DNA of 64,000 nt from an uncultured Chthonomonadaceae bacterium (GTDB taxonomy: Bacteria > Armatimonadota > Fimbriimonadia > Fimbriimonadales > Fimbriimonadaceae), in the NCBI GenBank assembly GCA_946479035.1, contig CAMLDW010000008.1, positions 11,015 through 75,014 on the forward strand, in the 5' to 3' direction. The notes under the pieces are model-generated. The model was not told the origin of the DNA. It did no database searches and saw nothing but the letters and a program-made list of their open reading frames with translations. Made by a program: the position numbers and the translations under genes. Of the stretch, positions 1-7,658 are shown piece after piece. Numbering within the stretch: position 1 is the stretch's first letter; every line of letters begins with the position of its first letter.

Positions 1-237
1 CTTCAGCCGCTTGACCGCTTGTGCCGCGCGCCCCTCGAACGGGTAGACGCTCGCGCTCAGGTCGAGAGGGTTGCCAGGCAGGTTCTTGTGCACCGCGTCG
101 TCGAGCGGCGCCATCTCGCTCTGGCAGTCCGGACAGATCACAGGACGGCCGATGCGCATGCACAGCTCGCAACGGTCAGGATAGAGCCAAGAGAGCGCTT
201 CGTTCGCCGCGCGCGCCAGCCAGTGCACGAAGATCAT
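1..237 (-). CDS. comF: ComF family protein, N-terminal part (runs off window)
   Basis: The 79 codons from the ATG at 237 read out of the window at base 1, so only the N terminus is present. It begins MIFVHWLARAANEALSWLYP, followed by DRCELC and ICPDC, the zinc-ribbon-like double CxxC that opens ComF proteins before the phosphoribosyltransferase domain. Family members are linked to DNA uptake or to purine salvage-like chemistry; this fragment does not say which. The upstream match to a ribosome site is weak (AAGG). The C-terminal PRT domain is not visible, so the family call rests on the cysteine pairs and the LYPDRCELC context. Confidence 0.75.
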   Translation of the reverse strand, partial: MIFVHWLARAANEALSWLYPDRCELCMRIGRPVICPDCQSEMAPLDDAVHKNLPGNPLDLSASVYPFEGRAAQAVKRLK

Positions 238-257
238 TGTGGCCTTAAAGAATCAGA

Positions 258-278
258 GCCTCGCCGCTAGTGCGAGGC
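258..278 (-). terminator. Hairpin after the LuxR-type gene
   Basis: GCCTCGC at 258-264 and GCGAGGC at 272-278 form a 7-bp stem with a 7-base loop. Read on minus it lies 34 bases past the stop of the LuxR-type gene and is followed by a T-rich stretch (TTCTTT), so it probably ends that transcript just before the comF start. Confidence 0.6.
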
Positions 279-312
279 CCTGTGCCGCCCTGAGAAAATG
301 AGGATTCTTTCG

Positions 313-588
313 CTACGCTTCGCCTTGGGTGTGGCCGAAGAACGGCTCAAAGGGAATGAGACCCAGTCGGGTCGCTGCCCTCAGCGCCTGGACGCGGTTG
401 TTGACCTGAAGCTTGTCGTAGATGTTCGCTAGGTGGAAATCTACTGTCCGCTTCGAGACCACCAGCCGGTCTGCAGCTTCCTTGCTGCTGTGGCCCTGCG
501 CGATCAGGCTCAGGACCTTCACTTCCGTGGGTGTGAGGCGCACACCGCGCGATGATTCGTTAGTTCTTCCAGTACCAGGCATTGCCAT
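313..588 (-). CDS. Single-domain LuxR/GerE-type HTH regulator
   Basis: A protein of about 91 residues that is almost entirely a LuxR/GerE DNA-binding domain: LTPTEVKVLSLIAQGHSSKE is followed by AADRLVVSKRTVDFHLANIY, the scaffold and recognition helices of this family. No receiver or ligand domain is present, so it is a stand-alone HTH protein like other small GerE-type regulators. An ATG at 597 is also in frame, but the GAGGG sits directly against it. The ATG at 588 has the same GAGGG about 9 bases upstream and is the better start. It lies behind galK on the same strand, 128 bases away, and a hairpin follows it. Targets cannot be told from the sequence. Confidence 0.8.
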   Translation of the reverse strand: MAMPGTGRTNESSRGVRLTPTEVKVLSLIAQGHSSKEAADRLVVSKRTVDFHLANIYDKLQVNNRVQALRAATRLGLIPFEPFFGHTQGEA

Positions 589-715
589 ATAACCCATCCC
601 TCGTTCTCAAGACTCTCTATGCCGCTTGGCTGTCTCTTTCCATAGCCTCTGCTTCAATTTGAGATGGACTCAAAGAAATACCTACAAACCGGAAGTATCG
701 CTCTAGGTTTTGAGC

Positions 716-1861
716 CTAGATCCGATGGGCTCCGTCGGTCGCAATGCAGGCGAAAAACGTGGGTTCCAGCCCGCCTGACCGCCCCATGTAGGCCCTTTCC
801 GTCTCCTGAAAGAATCCTCGGACCTTGCCAGCCTCGACCAGTGCGACGCACGAGCCGCCGAACCCCGCCCCAGTCATGCGTGCCCCCACGCACCCTTGGG
901 CGGTCCAGGCCGATTCCGCCATCCAGTCTAGCTCGTGGCAACTGACCTCGTAGTCGTCCCTCAAGCTCTCATGGCTGGCCTTCATCAGCCCGCCTATCCT
1001 CTCGAAGTCGCCCTTTTCAAGCGCCTCCGCGAACTGCACGCACCTCTCGTTTTCCTTCAGCACGTGCCGTGCTCTTTTCGCTTTGACCGTCCTCACGCCC
1101 GGAAATGTTCCGTCGAGCATTGAGAGCGTTGCGTCCCGCAAGCTAGAAACGCCCATATCCCTCGCAGCCTCCTCGCACTCCCGCCGGCGCTGGTTGTAGG
1201 CTGAGACGTCGAGAGACCGCTGCTTGTTCGTTCCGCAGATCACGATTTGGAGGGTGGGGGGGATCGCTCGATAGGAGACCTCCATGGACCGGGTGTCGAT
1301 CAGCATGCCGCAGCCTGCCCTGCCTAGCGCGCTGGCCATCTGGTCCATCAGGCCGCACTGGACACCGACGAACTCATGTTCGGTGCGCTGGCCGAGCACA
1401 GCAAGGCCCATGGGATCGATCCGAAACCCGTCCAGAGCGTTCCAGAGGGTCAGGAAGGCGAGCTCCATCGCCGCGCTGCTACTGACACCTGCTCCTCGGG
1501 GCAGGTCAGAAACGACTGCCGCGTTGAGGTTGGTCGGGGGGTGTCCTGAGCGCGCCAGGGTCCAGGCAGCTCCGCTAGGGAAGCGCGCCCAGCCATGCAT
1601 CGGGCTCTCGCGGGCCGCGTCGAACACGGCCGGCTCCTGGTAGGACTCCGACCAGACCTTCGAAGCGTCCGGGGCAGGCGAGGCGGCTACCACGACGTGC
1701 CTGTCGATCGCTGCGGGGAAGACGAAACCCTCGTTGTAGTCCGTGTGCTCGCCGATCAGGTTCACACGGCCCGGCGCGGCAGTAAACAGCAGCGGCTCAC
1801 CGCCGAACCTCGCTCGGAAAAGAGCGCGTGCGCGCTCGACGAGTCCTGCCAGGTCAGGCAC
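716..1861 (-). CDS. galK: Galactokinase
   Basis: 381 residues, normal for GalK, which phosphorylates alpha-D-galactose at O1 with ATP in the cytoplasm (Leloir pathway). All three GHMP-kinase motifs are visible: GRVNLIGEHTDY at 31-42, the sugar-binding signature; LPRGAGVSSSAAMEL near 120-134, the nucleotide loop; and MTGAGFGGSCVALV near the C terminus. The start is a GTG at 1861. The box TAAAAT lies 6 bases before it with no Shine-Dalgarno, so the mRNA may be leaderless. No galT, galE or galactose transporter lies beside it. The divergent neighbour is a PepV-like dipeptidase. Confidence 0.95.
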   Translation of the reverse strand: MPDLAGLVERARALFRARFGGEPLLFTAAPGRVNLIGEHTDYNEGFVFPAAIDRHVVVAASPAPDASKVWSESYQEPAVFDAARESPMHGWARFPSGAAWTLARSGHPPTNLNAAVVSDLPRGAGVSSSAAMELAFLTLWNALDGFRIDPMGLAVLGQRTEHEFVGVQCGLMDQMASALGRAGCGMLIDTRSMEVSYRAIPPTLQIVICGTNKQRSLDVSAYNQRRRECEEAARDMGVSSLRDATLSMLDGTFPGVRTVKAKRARHVLKENERCVQFAEALEKGDFERIGGLMKASHESLRDDYEVSCHELDWMAESAWTAQGCVGARMTGAGFGGSCVALVEAGKVRGFFQETERAYMGRSGGLEPTFFACIATDGAHRI

Positions 1862-1867
1862 CCATGC

Positions 1868-1873
1868 ATTTTA
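1868..1873 (-). promoter_or_regulatory. -10 box of galK, leaderless spacing
   Basis: TAAAAT on minus, then 6 bases, then the GTG start of galK at 1861. There is no ribosome site between, so transcription should begin at or next to the start codon. Confidence 0.6.
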
Positions 1874-2007
1874 TCCACACTCTTGAACCTGCAATCCCGC
1901 ACGGATACGGGGAGGGCCAAGGTGCGCCGGTGGAACAAGAACGTCACAGGCGCAGGAGGGTCCAACGCCGCCCGGACCCTTCGCGCCCTGTTTCGTTTAA
2001 GCGTGGG

Positions 2008-2013
2008 TAACCT
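2008..2013 (+). promoter_or_regulatory. -10 box of the PepV-like gene, leaderless spacing
   Basis: TAACCT followed by 7 bases and the ATG at 2021. It fits the TANNNT form seen before other first genes here; no Shine-Dalgarno is present. Confidence 0.5.
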
Positions 2014-2020
2014 GCCGCGC

Positions 2021-3424
2021 ATGAGCGACCCCGCCGTGGGCCGTGCGCAAGCGTGGCTGAAAGAACACGAGGCCGACCTCCTCTCCGACTACCGCAGGCT
2101 CCTGCAGTTCCCCAGCATTGAGGGCAGCTCGCTGCCTGGCGCGCCGTTCGGCAAGGAGAACCGCGAGGCGCTCGACTACATGCTTTCGCTTGCTTCCTCC
2201 GCGGGGATGCGTACAAAGGACGTCGAGGGGTACTGCGGCTTCGCGGAGTTCGGCGACGGCGCGAAGATGGTGATGACGCTCGGGCACCTCGACGTCGTGC
2301 CCGTCGGCCCAGGATGGAAGCACGAGCCGTTCGGCGCCGAGACCGACGGCGAGTACGTCTATGCGCGCGGCGCCGTGGACGACAAGGGCCCGACCATGGC
2401 CTCTTTCTTCGCTGCGCGAGCGCTGAAGGAGGTGTGGCCCGAAAACCCCGTGCGGCTCCGTGCGGTGTTCGGCTGCAACGAGGAGTCGGGGTTCAAGTGC
2501 GTCGAGAGGTACATGGAGACCGAGGAGCCGCCGACGCTCGGAGTCGCGCCGGACAGCGGATGGCCGCTCTATCACGCAGAGAAGGGGATCGCGAACCTGT
2601 TCGTCGTTGCGCCAAGGCCCTCGGGCGACGTCGAACTGCTGGAGATCAGCGGTGGGCAGCGTCCAAACATCGTGATCGACTCCTGTACCGCTAGCGTGCG
2701 CGTCGCGAAGAGCGCGATGGCGCACGTGCAAGAGAAGGTGAAGGACTCGTGGGACCGGAACGTGAGCGCAGCCTGGGACGGGGCCGTATTGACCGTGCAA
2801 GCGGTGGGGAAGGCGGCGCACGGGTCGTTCCCATACGGCGGAGACAGCGCGGCGATCCGCGTTCTGAGGTTCTTGCGCGAGATCGCGCCGTTGCCGGACC
2901 AGGAGGACTTTGAGGCGCTGTTCAAGGTCCCGATGACTCAGGGCGAGGGCGTGGGAATCCAAGGCGCGGACGAAGTGAGCGGCGCGCTCAGTTGCAACCT
3001 GGGCGTGATATCCTCTGACAAAGGCTCGGTCCGTTTTCTCCTCAACGTCCGCTATCCGGTGACGTGGAAGGGCGCGGACCTCCGTCGGCGCTGCGAAGAA
3101 AAGCTGAGCTCGTTGGGCGAGGGCTTTCGCTTGGAAAAGATGGAGGACAGCCCGTCGCTCTACTTCCCGCTCGAGCACCCGCTGGTCAAGACGATCTGCG
3201 ACGTCTACGAGGCAGAGACGGGCGAAAAGAAGGCGCCGGGAGTGATGGGCGGAGGCACGTACGCCCGCGCGATCCCCAACACGGTCAGCATTGGCACCGG
3301 CTGGGCGGGAGACGGGCCCGCGCACGAGACCGACGAGAAGCTGAAGATCGAGCACCTTTTTAAGATGAGCCGGATCTACGCGCACATCCTCGTGCGGCTG
3401 TGCAAACAAGCCGCGAAGATGTAG
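2021..3424 (+). CDS. M20 family dipeptidase, PepV/Sapep-like
   Basis: 467 residues starting MSDPAVGRAQAWLKEHEADL. The order of motifs is that of the M20 di-zinc peptidase family: VMTLGHLDVVPVGPGW with the metal-binding His and Asp, GAVDDKGPTMASFF with the bridging Asp, NEESGFKCVERY with the catalytic Glu pair, and PDSGWPLYHAEKG. A lid domain follows (SCTASVRVAK through AAHGSFPYGGDSAAIRVLR), and GGGTYARAIPNTVSIG near the end holds the late substrate residues. Such enzymes cut dipeptides or short peptides in the cytoplasm. The reading frame is open for 142 codons further upstream, but that stretch lies under galK and its promoter and is not coding. Exact substrate is unknown. Confidence 0.9.
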   Translation: MSDPAVGRAQAWLKEHEADLLSDYRRLLQFPSIEGSSLPGAPFGKENREALDYMLSLASSAGMRTKDVEGYCGFAEFGDGAKMVMTLGHLDVVPVGPGWKHEPFGAETDGEYVYARGAVDDKGPTMASFFAARALKEVWPENPVRLRAVFGCNEESGFKCVERYMETEEPPTLGVAPDSGWPLYHAEKGIANLFVVAPRPSGDVELLEISGGQRPNIVIDSCTASVRVAKSAMAHVQEKVKDSWDRNVSAAWDGAVLTVQAVGKAAHGSFPYGGDSAAIRVLRFLREIAPLPDQEDFEALFKVPMTQGEGVGIQGADEVSGALSCNLGVISSDKGSVRFLLNVRYPVTWKGADLRRRCEEKLSSLGEGFRLEKMEDSPSLYFPLEHPLVKTICDVYEAETGEKKAPGVMGGGTYARAIPNTVSIGTGWAGDGPAHETDEKLKIEHLFKMSRIYAHILVRLCKQAAKM

Positions 3425-3463
3425 CGCACAGCGCTCCATGCGAAGCGCGGGAGGCCCCCAACG

Positions 3464-3508
3464 GGCCCCTGGTCACTCGGTTGTGTGGCTAGGGGCCACC
3501 GATGTTTT
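3464..3508. terminator. Hairpin between convergent genes
   Basis: GGCCCCT at 3464-3470 pairs with AGGGGCC at 3491-3497, and an inner CAC/GTG pair may extend it. It sits between the dipeptidase (plus, ends 3424) and the peroxiredoxin (minus, ends 3510) and has a short T run on plus. It could act as a two-way terminator; the loop is long, so this is a modest call. Confidence 0.35.
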
Positions 3509-3509
3509 G

Positions 3510-4160
3510 TCAGACTCCCGCAGGGGTCTTGCCAGGCTGCTTGGTCGTGCGCAAGTAGGGCCGCCTTTCGACCCAGCCTTGCGGGAACATCGCCTTGGCG
3601 TCGTCGTTGCTCACCGACGGCAGGATGATGACGTCGTCGCCCTGCTTCCAGTCGACCGGCGTGGCCACCTTGTGCCTGTCGGTGAGCTGGAGCGAGTCGA
3701 TGACGCGCAGGATCTCGTCAAAGTTCCTTCCCGTCGGCGCCGGATAGGTCAAAGTCAGCCGGAGCTTCTTGTTCGGGTCGATGATGAAGACCGAACGCAC
3801 CGTAAACGTGTCGCTCGCGTTGGGGTGGAGCATTCCGTAGAGGTTCGCGACCTTTCGGTCGGCGTCGCCCAGCAGTGGAAAGTTGAGCGCGATGCCCTGC
3901 GTCTCCTCGATGTCGCCCATCCAGCGCTTGTGGTCGTCGACCGAGTCGCAGCTCAGGCCGATCACCTTGACTCCGCGCTTTTCAAACTCTCCCTTGAGCC
4001 GCGCGACCTGGCCGAGCTCGGTCGTGCAGACCGGTGTGAAGTCCTTGGGGTGCGAGAAAAGCACCGCCCACTTGCCGTCGATGTAGTCGTGGAAGAGGAT
4101 TTCGCCCTGGGTCGAGCCCTGGGTGAAGTCCGGTACGGGGTCGCCTAACTGTAGCGCCAT
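3510..4160 (-). CDS. 1-Cys (Prx6-type) peroxiredoxin
   Basis: 216 residues, the length of Prx6-class peroxidases that reduce hydrogen peroxide and alkyl hydroperoxides in the cytoplasm. The peroxidatic cysteine is C45 in SHPKDFTPVCTTELGQ. The Prx6 C-terminal dimer domain is present (RVIDSLQLTDRHKVATPVDW, then GDDVIILPSVSND). One more Cys exists at about 71, but there is no C-terminal resolving Cys, so a 1-Cys mechanism is likely. A TAAGCT box ends 9 bases before the ATG at 4160. It is followed 12 bases upstream by the end of nothing related: the gene behind it on the same strand is the secreted YbjN-like protein. Confidence 0.93.
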   Translation of the reverse strand: MALQLGDPVPDFTQGSTQGEILFHDYIDGKWAVLFSHPKDFTPVCTTELGQVARLKGEFEKRGVKVIGLSCDSVDDHKRWMGDIEETQGIALNFPLLGDADRKVANLYGMLHPNASDTFTVRSVFIIDPNKKLRLTLTYPAPTGRNFDEILRVIDSLQLTDRHKVATPVDWKQGDDVIILPSVSNDDAKAMFPQGWVERRPYLRTTKQPGKTPAGV

Positions 4161-4172
4161 GGTGCGCTGAGC

Positions 4173-4679
4173 TTACTCCGCCCGCGCCCGTTCCCCGCCA
4201 GTTCCAGCGTTCCACAAGTCGGCCGTCGAGACCGCGTCTTCCGAGAGCTTGGTTATGACGCGGCGCAGCACGTTGGAGTCGATCCCGCGGTTATCCACCA
4301 CAATGCCGAGCATAAGGTTGCCCTTGTCGGTGACGTAGAACTGGGAGGGCTGGATCTTGAAGTTGCGCTGTAGGTAGCTCAGGCACTTGGGCGAGTCCGC
4401 CTTGGGCGCCGCACCGAGGAACACGGTCAGCCAGACATAGTTCTTACTGCCGCTGAGCTCTGCCGCGACCGGCACGTCGAACTCCGGCGTCTTGACCGTG
4501 AACTCGTACTTCTCCTTCCCAGCCGTTTCGTTGAGCGCCCTGACCGCGTACCCCAAGCCGACGATCATGTCCTTGAGCTTTGGCGCATCGAGAGGCCCCG
4601 GGTCTTGACGGTGCAAAGCTGGGCCGAACGAAAGCAGGGCCGAGGCAGCGACGAACGCAAACGCGCGTTGGGCGTTCAT
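4173..4679 (-). CDS. Secreted YbjN-like protein of unknown function
   Basis: 168 residues. The N terminus MNAQRAFAFVAASALLSFGP is a typical signal peptide. The mature part (LKDMIVGLGYAVRALNETAG, then FDVPVAAELSGSKNYVWLTV, then NLMLGIVVDNRGIDSNVLRR) resembles the YbjN / type-III chaperone-like fold in its strand and helix pattern. That comparison is from memory of the family and not a search. The ATG at 4679 lies 4 bases after the TAG stop of the 4684-4974 gene, so the two are translationally linked. The substrate or partner is unknown. Confidence 0.65.
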   Translation of the reverse strand: MNAQRAFAFVAASALLSFGPALHRQDPGPLDAPKLKDMIVGLGYAVRALNETAGKEKYEFTVKTPEFDVPVAAELSGSKNYVWLTVFLGAAPKADSPKCLSYLQRNFKIQPSQFYVTDKGNLMLGIVVDNRGIDSNVLRRVITKLSEDAVSTADLWNAGTGGERARAE

Positions 4680-4683
4680 GGCG

Positions 4684-4974
4684 CTACTCGATCATTTCGC
4701 CGCGCTCTGAGGAGACCCACCGAGCGTACTTCTCTAGGTCCGAGTCGGCGAGCGCCTGCGCGAAGGGCCCTTGCGGGTTGTGGATGATCTTCTGGTATGT
4801 GGGCTCGTCGGCATAGCCCATCACCACGACGTATTGGCCGGACTCGTTCCGGAACCCGTGCATGAACTCGATCCCTGACACGGTCCGCATCTTCGCGCGG
4901 ACATCGCTGCTCCTCTTTTGGACCTCGTCCTCACATCCGGGGAGCGGCTCCCATTTCGACATTACGGCGTACAT
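4684..4974 (-). CDS. Small dimeric alpha-beta barrel (ABM-like) protein
   Basis: About 96 residues starting MYAVMSKWEPLPGCEDEVQK. The pattern of strand, helix (EDEVQKRSSDVRAKMRTV), strand (GIEFMHGFRNESGQYVVVMG) and helix (DEPTYQKIIHNP) is that of antibiotic-biosynthesis-monooxygenase-like ferredoxin folds. Such proteins may be oxygenases, haem enzymes or simple dimers, so no activity is assigned. A TTG at 4992 is in frame, but a GGAGG site inside that extension is placed 11 bases before the ATG at 4974, which I take as the start. It follows miaB on the same strand and is coupled to the secreted protein downstream. Confidence 0.7.
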   Translation of the reverse strand: MYAVMSKWEPLPGCEDEVQKRSSDVRAKMRTVSGIEFMHGFRNESGQYVVVMGYADEPTYQKIIHNPQGPFAQALADSDLEKYARWVSSERGEMIE

Positions 4975-5033
4975 AGTCTCAATCGCCTCCAATGCCCTAG
5001 TTTAGTCCCACCCGGCAAGGGCAGACAGGAAAA

Positions 5034-6425
5034 TCAGGCCAGAACCGCGCTCAGGCCCCACAGGTGGGCCCCTGTGGCCCTGACCGTCACAAGCTCGCCG
5101 GCCAACCGGCAGGGGTCTCCTGGGAAGTGGGCCATGCGGAAGCACCGCGTGTACCCTTGGAGCCGGTCTGGATCCTTGGGCGATGCGCCTTCGACCAGCA
5201 CCTCGAACTCCTTGCCGACCAGCTCCTCGTTCCTCTCGACGGTGATCTGCGTCTGGACTTCGATCAGTTTTTTCAGGCGCCATTCGGCCGTCTCCTTTGG
5301 GACCTGTGGCATGTCTGCGGCCGGGGTGCCGGGGCGCGGAGAGTAGCGGAACATATAGGCACCGTCATATCTCACTCTTCGGACGACGTCGAGCGTGCCC
5401 TCGAACTCGTAGTCCGTCTCGCCAGGAAAACCGACGATGACGTCCGTAGTCAATCCAAGGCCAGGGACCTTGTCGCGCATCTCGTCGACGATCTCCATGT
5501 AGGAAGCGACGGTGTAAAGCCGCTTCATGCGGGCGAGCAGGCCATCGTCGCCGGCCTGAAGCGGCATGTGGCAGTGCTCCATCACCTGCGGTACGTCTCG
5601 CACGGTATCAACTAGGTCCGACCTGAAGTCGCGCGGATAGGGCGACGTGTAGCGGATGCGCTCGATTCCCGGTACTCCCGCGAGCAGGCGCAGCAACTGG
5701 CTGAACGGTACGCGCCCCTCCGCCATGTTCTTGCCGTACGAGTTGACGGTCTGGCCGAGCAGCGTCACCTCTCTCGTTCCGAGCTCAGCGAGCCGCCGCA
5801 CCTCTTGCACGATGTGCTCGGTCGGCCGCGACCTCTCGCGCCCGCGGGTCGAAGGCACAATGCAGAACGTGCAAAACTTGTCGCAGCCGTACTGGATCGG
5901 CACGAACGCCTTGAGCTTGCCTCTCCGCTCGAGGTTCCTTTGAGGCAGGTCGGTGACGACCGCGCCCTTCCTCTCCGGCAGCTCGAGCCTCATCGTGAAC
6001 CTTCTGGTCTGAAGGATCTCTTCGACGATAGCGGGAATCATGCTGACCTGCGCGGTGCCGACCACGAAGTCGACGTGCGGGTTGCGCCTCTTGATCTCGT
6101 CGGCCCTGATCTGCGCCATGCACCCCGCGACGCCGATCACCATCTCCGGCCTTGCCTGCTTGAACTCGCGAAGCTCGCCAAGGAACGAAAACGCCTTGTC
6201 CTCCGGCTTCTTGCGCACGCTGCAGGTGTTGAGCAGCACGATGTGCGCCTCGGAGGGAGTGCGCGCAGGACGGAACCCGAGCCCCTGCAGATAGAGCGCC
6301 ATCTGCTCGCTGTCCTCCTCGTTCATTTGACAGCCCCAGGTCTGGACGAAATAGGTGCCGCGCTCGGTCTTTTCGCCCTTTGCGCTGCTTCTGGAACCGG
6401 TCTTGTGCAAGACGGCGTTGGACAT
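5034..6425 (-). CDS. miaB: tRNA-2-methylthio-N6-isopentenyladenosine37 synthase
   Basis: 463 residues, the standard MiaB length. It adds the 2-methylthio group to i6A37 in tRNAs that read UNN codons. The N-terminal UPF0004 domain carries C32 (QTWGCQMNEEDS), NTCSVR near 67 and VAGCMAQ near 101, which bind one 4Fe-4S cluster. The radical-SAM loop is YGCDKFCTFCIVPSTRGRER near 180, and a TRAM domain closes the protein (VLVEGASPKDPDRLQGYTRC). The C terminus of the TRAM domain is intact. A TAGAAT box lies 22 bases before the ATG. The gene is divergent from the VKOR-DsbA gene. Confidence 0.95.
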   Translation of the reverse strand: MSNAVLHKTGSRSSAKGEKTERGTYFVQTWGCQMNEEDSEQMALYLQGLGFRPARTPSEAHIVLLNTCSVRKKPEDKAFSFLGELREFKQARPEMVIGVAGCMAQIRADEIKRRNPHVDFVVGTAQVSMIPAIVEEILQTRRFTMRLELPERKGAVVTDLPQRNLERRGKLKAFVPIQYGCDKFCTFCIVPSTRGRERSRPTEHIVQEVRRLAELGTREVTLLGQTVNSYGKNMAEGRVPFSQLLRLLAGVPGIERIRYTSPYPRDFRSDLVDTVRDVPQVMEHCHMPLQAGDDGLLARMKRLYTVASYMEIVDEMRDKVPGLGLTTDVIVGFPGETDYEFEGTLDVVRRVRYDGAYMFRYSPRPGTPAADMPQVPKETAEWRLKKLIEVQTQITVERNEELVGKEFEVLVEGASPKDPDRLQGYTRCFRMAHFPGDPCRLAGELVTVRATGAHLWGLSAVLA

Positions 6426-6500
6426 GAGAGAGCCCGGGCGAGTGGCTAGATTCTACCTGGAGGGCGTCCAAGCGACGGAGTTGGACCGCGAGCGTGGACG

Positions 6501-6506
6501 TATAAT
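6501..6506 (+). promoter_or_regulatory. Consensus -10 (TATAAT) with leaderless spacing
   Basis: A perfect TATAAT, then CGGCGA, then the GTG at 6513. TTGGAC at 6481-6486 could be the -35 but with only 14 bases between. Transcription would start at the GTG itself. Confidence 0.65.
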
Positions 6507-6512
6507 CGGCGA

Positions 6513-7658
6513 GTGACTGTTTGGAGCAACCGGATACTGATCCTTCTCGGCGCCGTCGGCATATTTGTCGCGGGCGTGCTTTCGTACGCGACGTGGCAGC
6601 GGCTTGCGCTACCGTGCGGCGTGAACATGGGCTGCGCGATGGTCCAGTCTTCGCAATACTCCAAGATCGGGGGTTTCCCCGTCTCCTACATCGGGCTGCT
6701 CGGATACGTCGGGCTGTTCAGCGTGGCGGTCGTGCGGTCGATGGTGACGGGCGCCGTACACCGCAGGCTCGCGATCGCGGGCTTCGCAATGGCCGGGCTC
6801 GGGATGCTATTCAGCCTCTATCTGACTTACGTGTCGTTCGCGGTCATCGGTGCCAAGTGCCCTTGGTGCCTCGCTTCGCTCGGCGTGATCGTGGTGACGT
6901 TCATCGCCCACGCCGCGCTCCTACAGGGCGGCGAGGCTGGGCGCACAGACAGCACGGTCGGTGTGTTCGGTGGGGCTGCGGCGATCCTCTTGTCGCTTGG
7001 GGCGATCGCGATACGCTCGCACGGGCTTCAGGCTGAGTTTGCGATTGAGTCGGTCGTGGCGGATCCGGCAGGGTTCACCGTCGAACAAGTCTTGCCGATC
7101 GACGCCAAGATCCGGGGCGGGGGCACGAGCGCGAAGGTCACGATCATAGAGTTCGCAGACATGAACTGCCCGGTGTGCCGATCCGTCTACCCGGACATCG
7201 CTCGCATCGTCAACAAGTACGGCGGCAAGGTGCGCCTTGCGTACCGTCATTTCCCGCTCATTGGTGAGCCTGGACACGAGACGTCTCTTGACGCGGCCGT
7301 GATTGGGGAGATCGCCGCAGATCGCGGGCTCTTCTGGAAGTATCTCGACGGCATCATGAAGCCGTCCAACACAGAGCGGGTCAGGAGCCTCGACGGGATC
7401 ATGGCGATTGCCGGCGAGGTGGGCGTCAGCCGCGGTGAGATCATGATGCTTTTCAACTCCCAGGACCCCGAGGTCAAAAAGAAGGCCGACAGTTACTACA
7501 ACCGCGTGAACGACGACATCAACCTCGGCGCGAAACTGAAAGTTCTGGGCACACCCACGTTCTTTGTGTTCGCAGACGGGGTCAAGCCGAAGTCCGTCGC
7601 AGAGCCTCGCCTAGAGATCTTGCTCAGCGAATCGCCCTATCGCGAGCTGCTCCAGTGA
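6513..7658 (+). CDS. VKOR-DsbA fusion, membrane disulfide-bond enzyme
   Basis: 381 residues. The first half is a four- to five-helix VKOR domain with the loop pair C35 and C41 (CGVNMGC) and the active-site pair C116-C119 (KCPWC), which passes electrons to quinone. After another membrane segment comes a DsbA/DsbG-like thioredoxin domain outside the membrane, with C219-C222 (NCPVC) and the cis-proline loop GTPTFFVF. Together they would form disulfides in exported proteins without a separate DsbB. The start is a GTG at 6513, right after a TATAAT box. The stop TGA overlaps the GTG of mnmA (GTGA), so the two genes are one operon. Confidence 0.9.
   Translation: MTVWSNRILILLGAVGIFVAGVLSYATWQRLALPCGVNMGCAMVQSSQYSKIGGFPVSYIGLLGYVGLFSVAVVRSMVTGAVHRRLAIAGFAMAGLGMLFSLYLTYVSFAVIGAKCPWCLASLGVIVVTFIAHAALLQGGEAGRTDSTVGVFGGAAAILLSLGAIAIRSHGLQAEFAIESVVADPAGFTVEQVLPIDAKIRGGGTSAKVTIIEFADMNCPVCRSVYPDIARIVNKYGGKVRLAYRHFPLIGEPGHETSLDAAVIGEIAADRGLFWKYLDGIMKPSNTERVRSLDGIMAIAGEVGVSRGEIMMLFNSQDPEVKKKADSYYNRVNDDINLGAKLKVLGTPTFFVFADGVKPKSVAEPRLEILLSESPYRELLQ

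Noticed and set aside
1595..2020. Open frame extending the PepV-like gene 142 codons upstream.
   Set aside because: It lies under galK and its promoter on the other strand, and family alignment begins at the ATG at 2021, which also has a -10 box at leaderless spacing.
1997..3439. 480-codon minus-strand frame antisense to the PepV-like gene.
   Set aside because: High-GC shadow. It is rich in Arg, His and Ala with no recognisable domain, while the plus frame has full M20 motifs.
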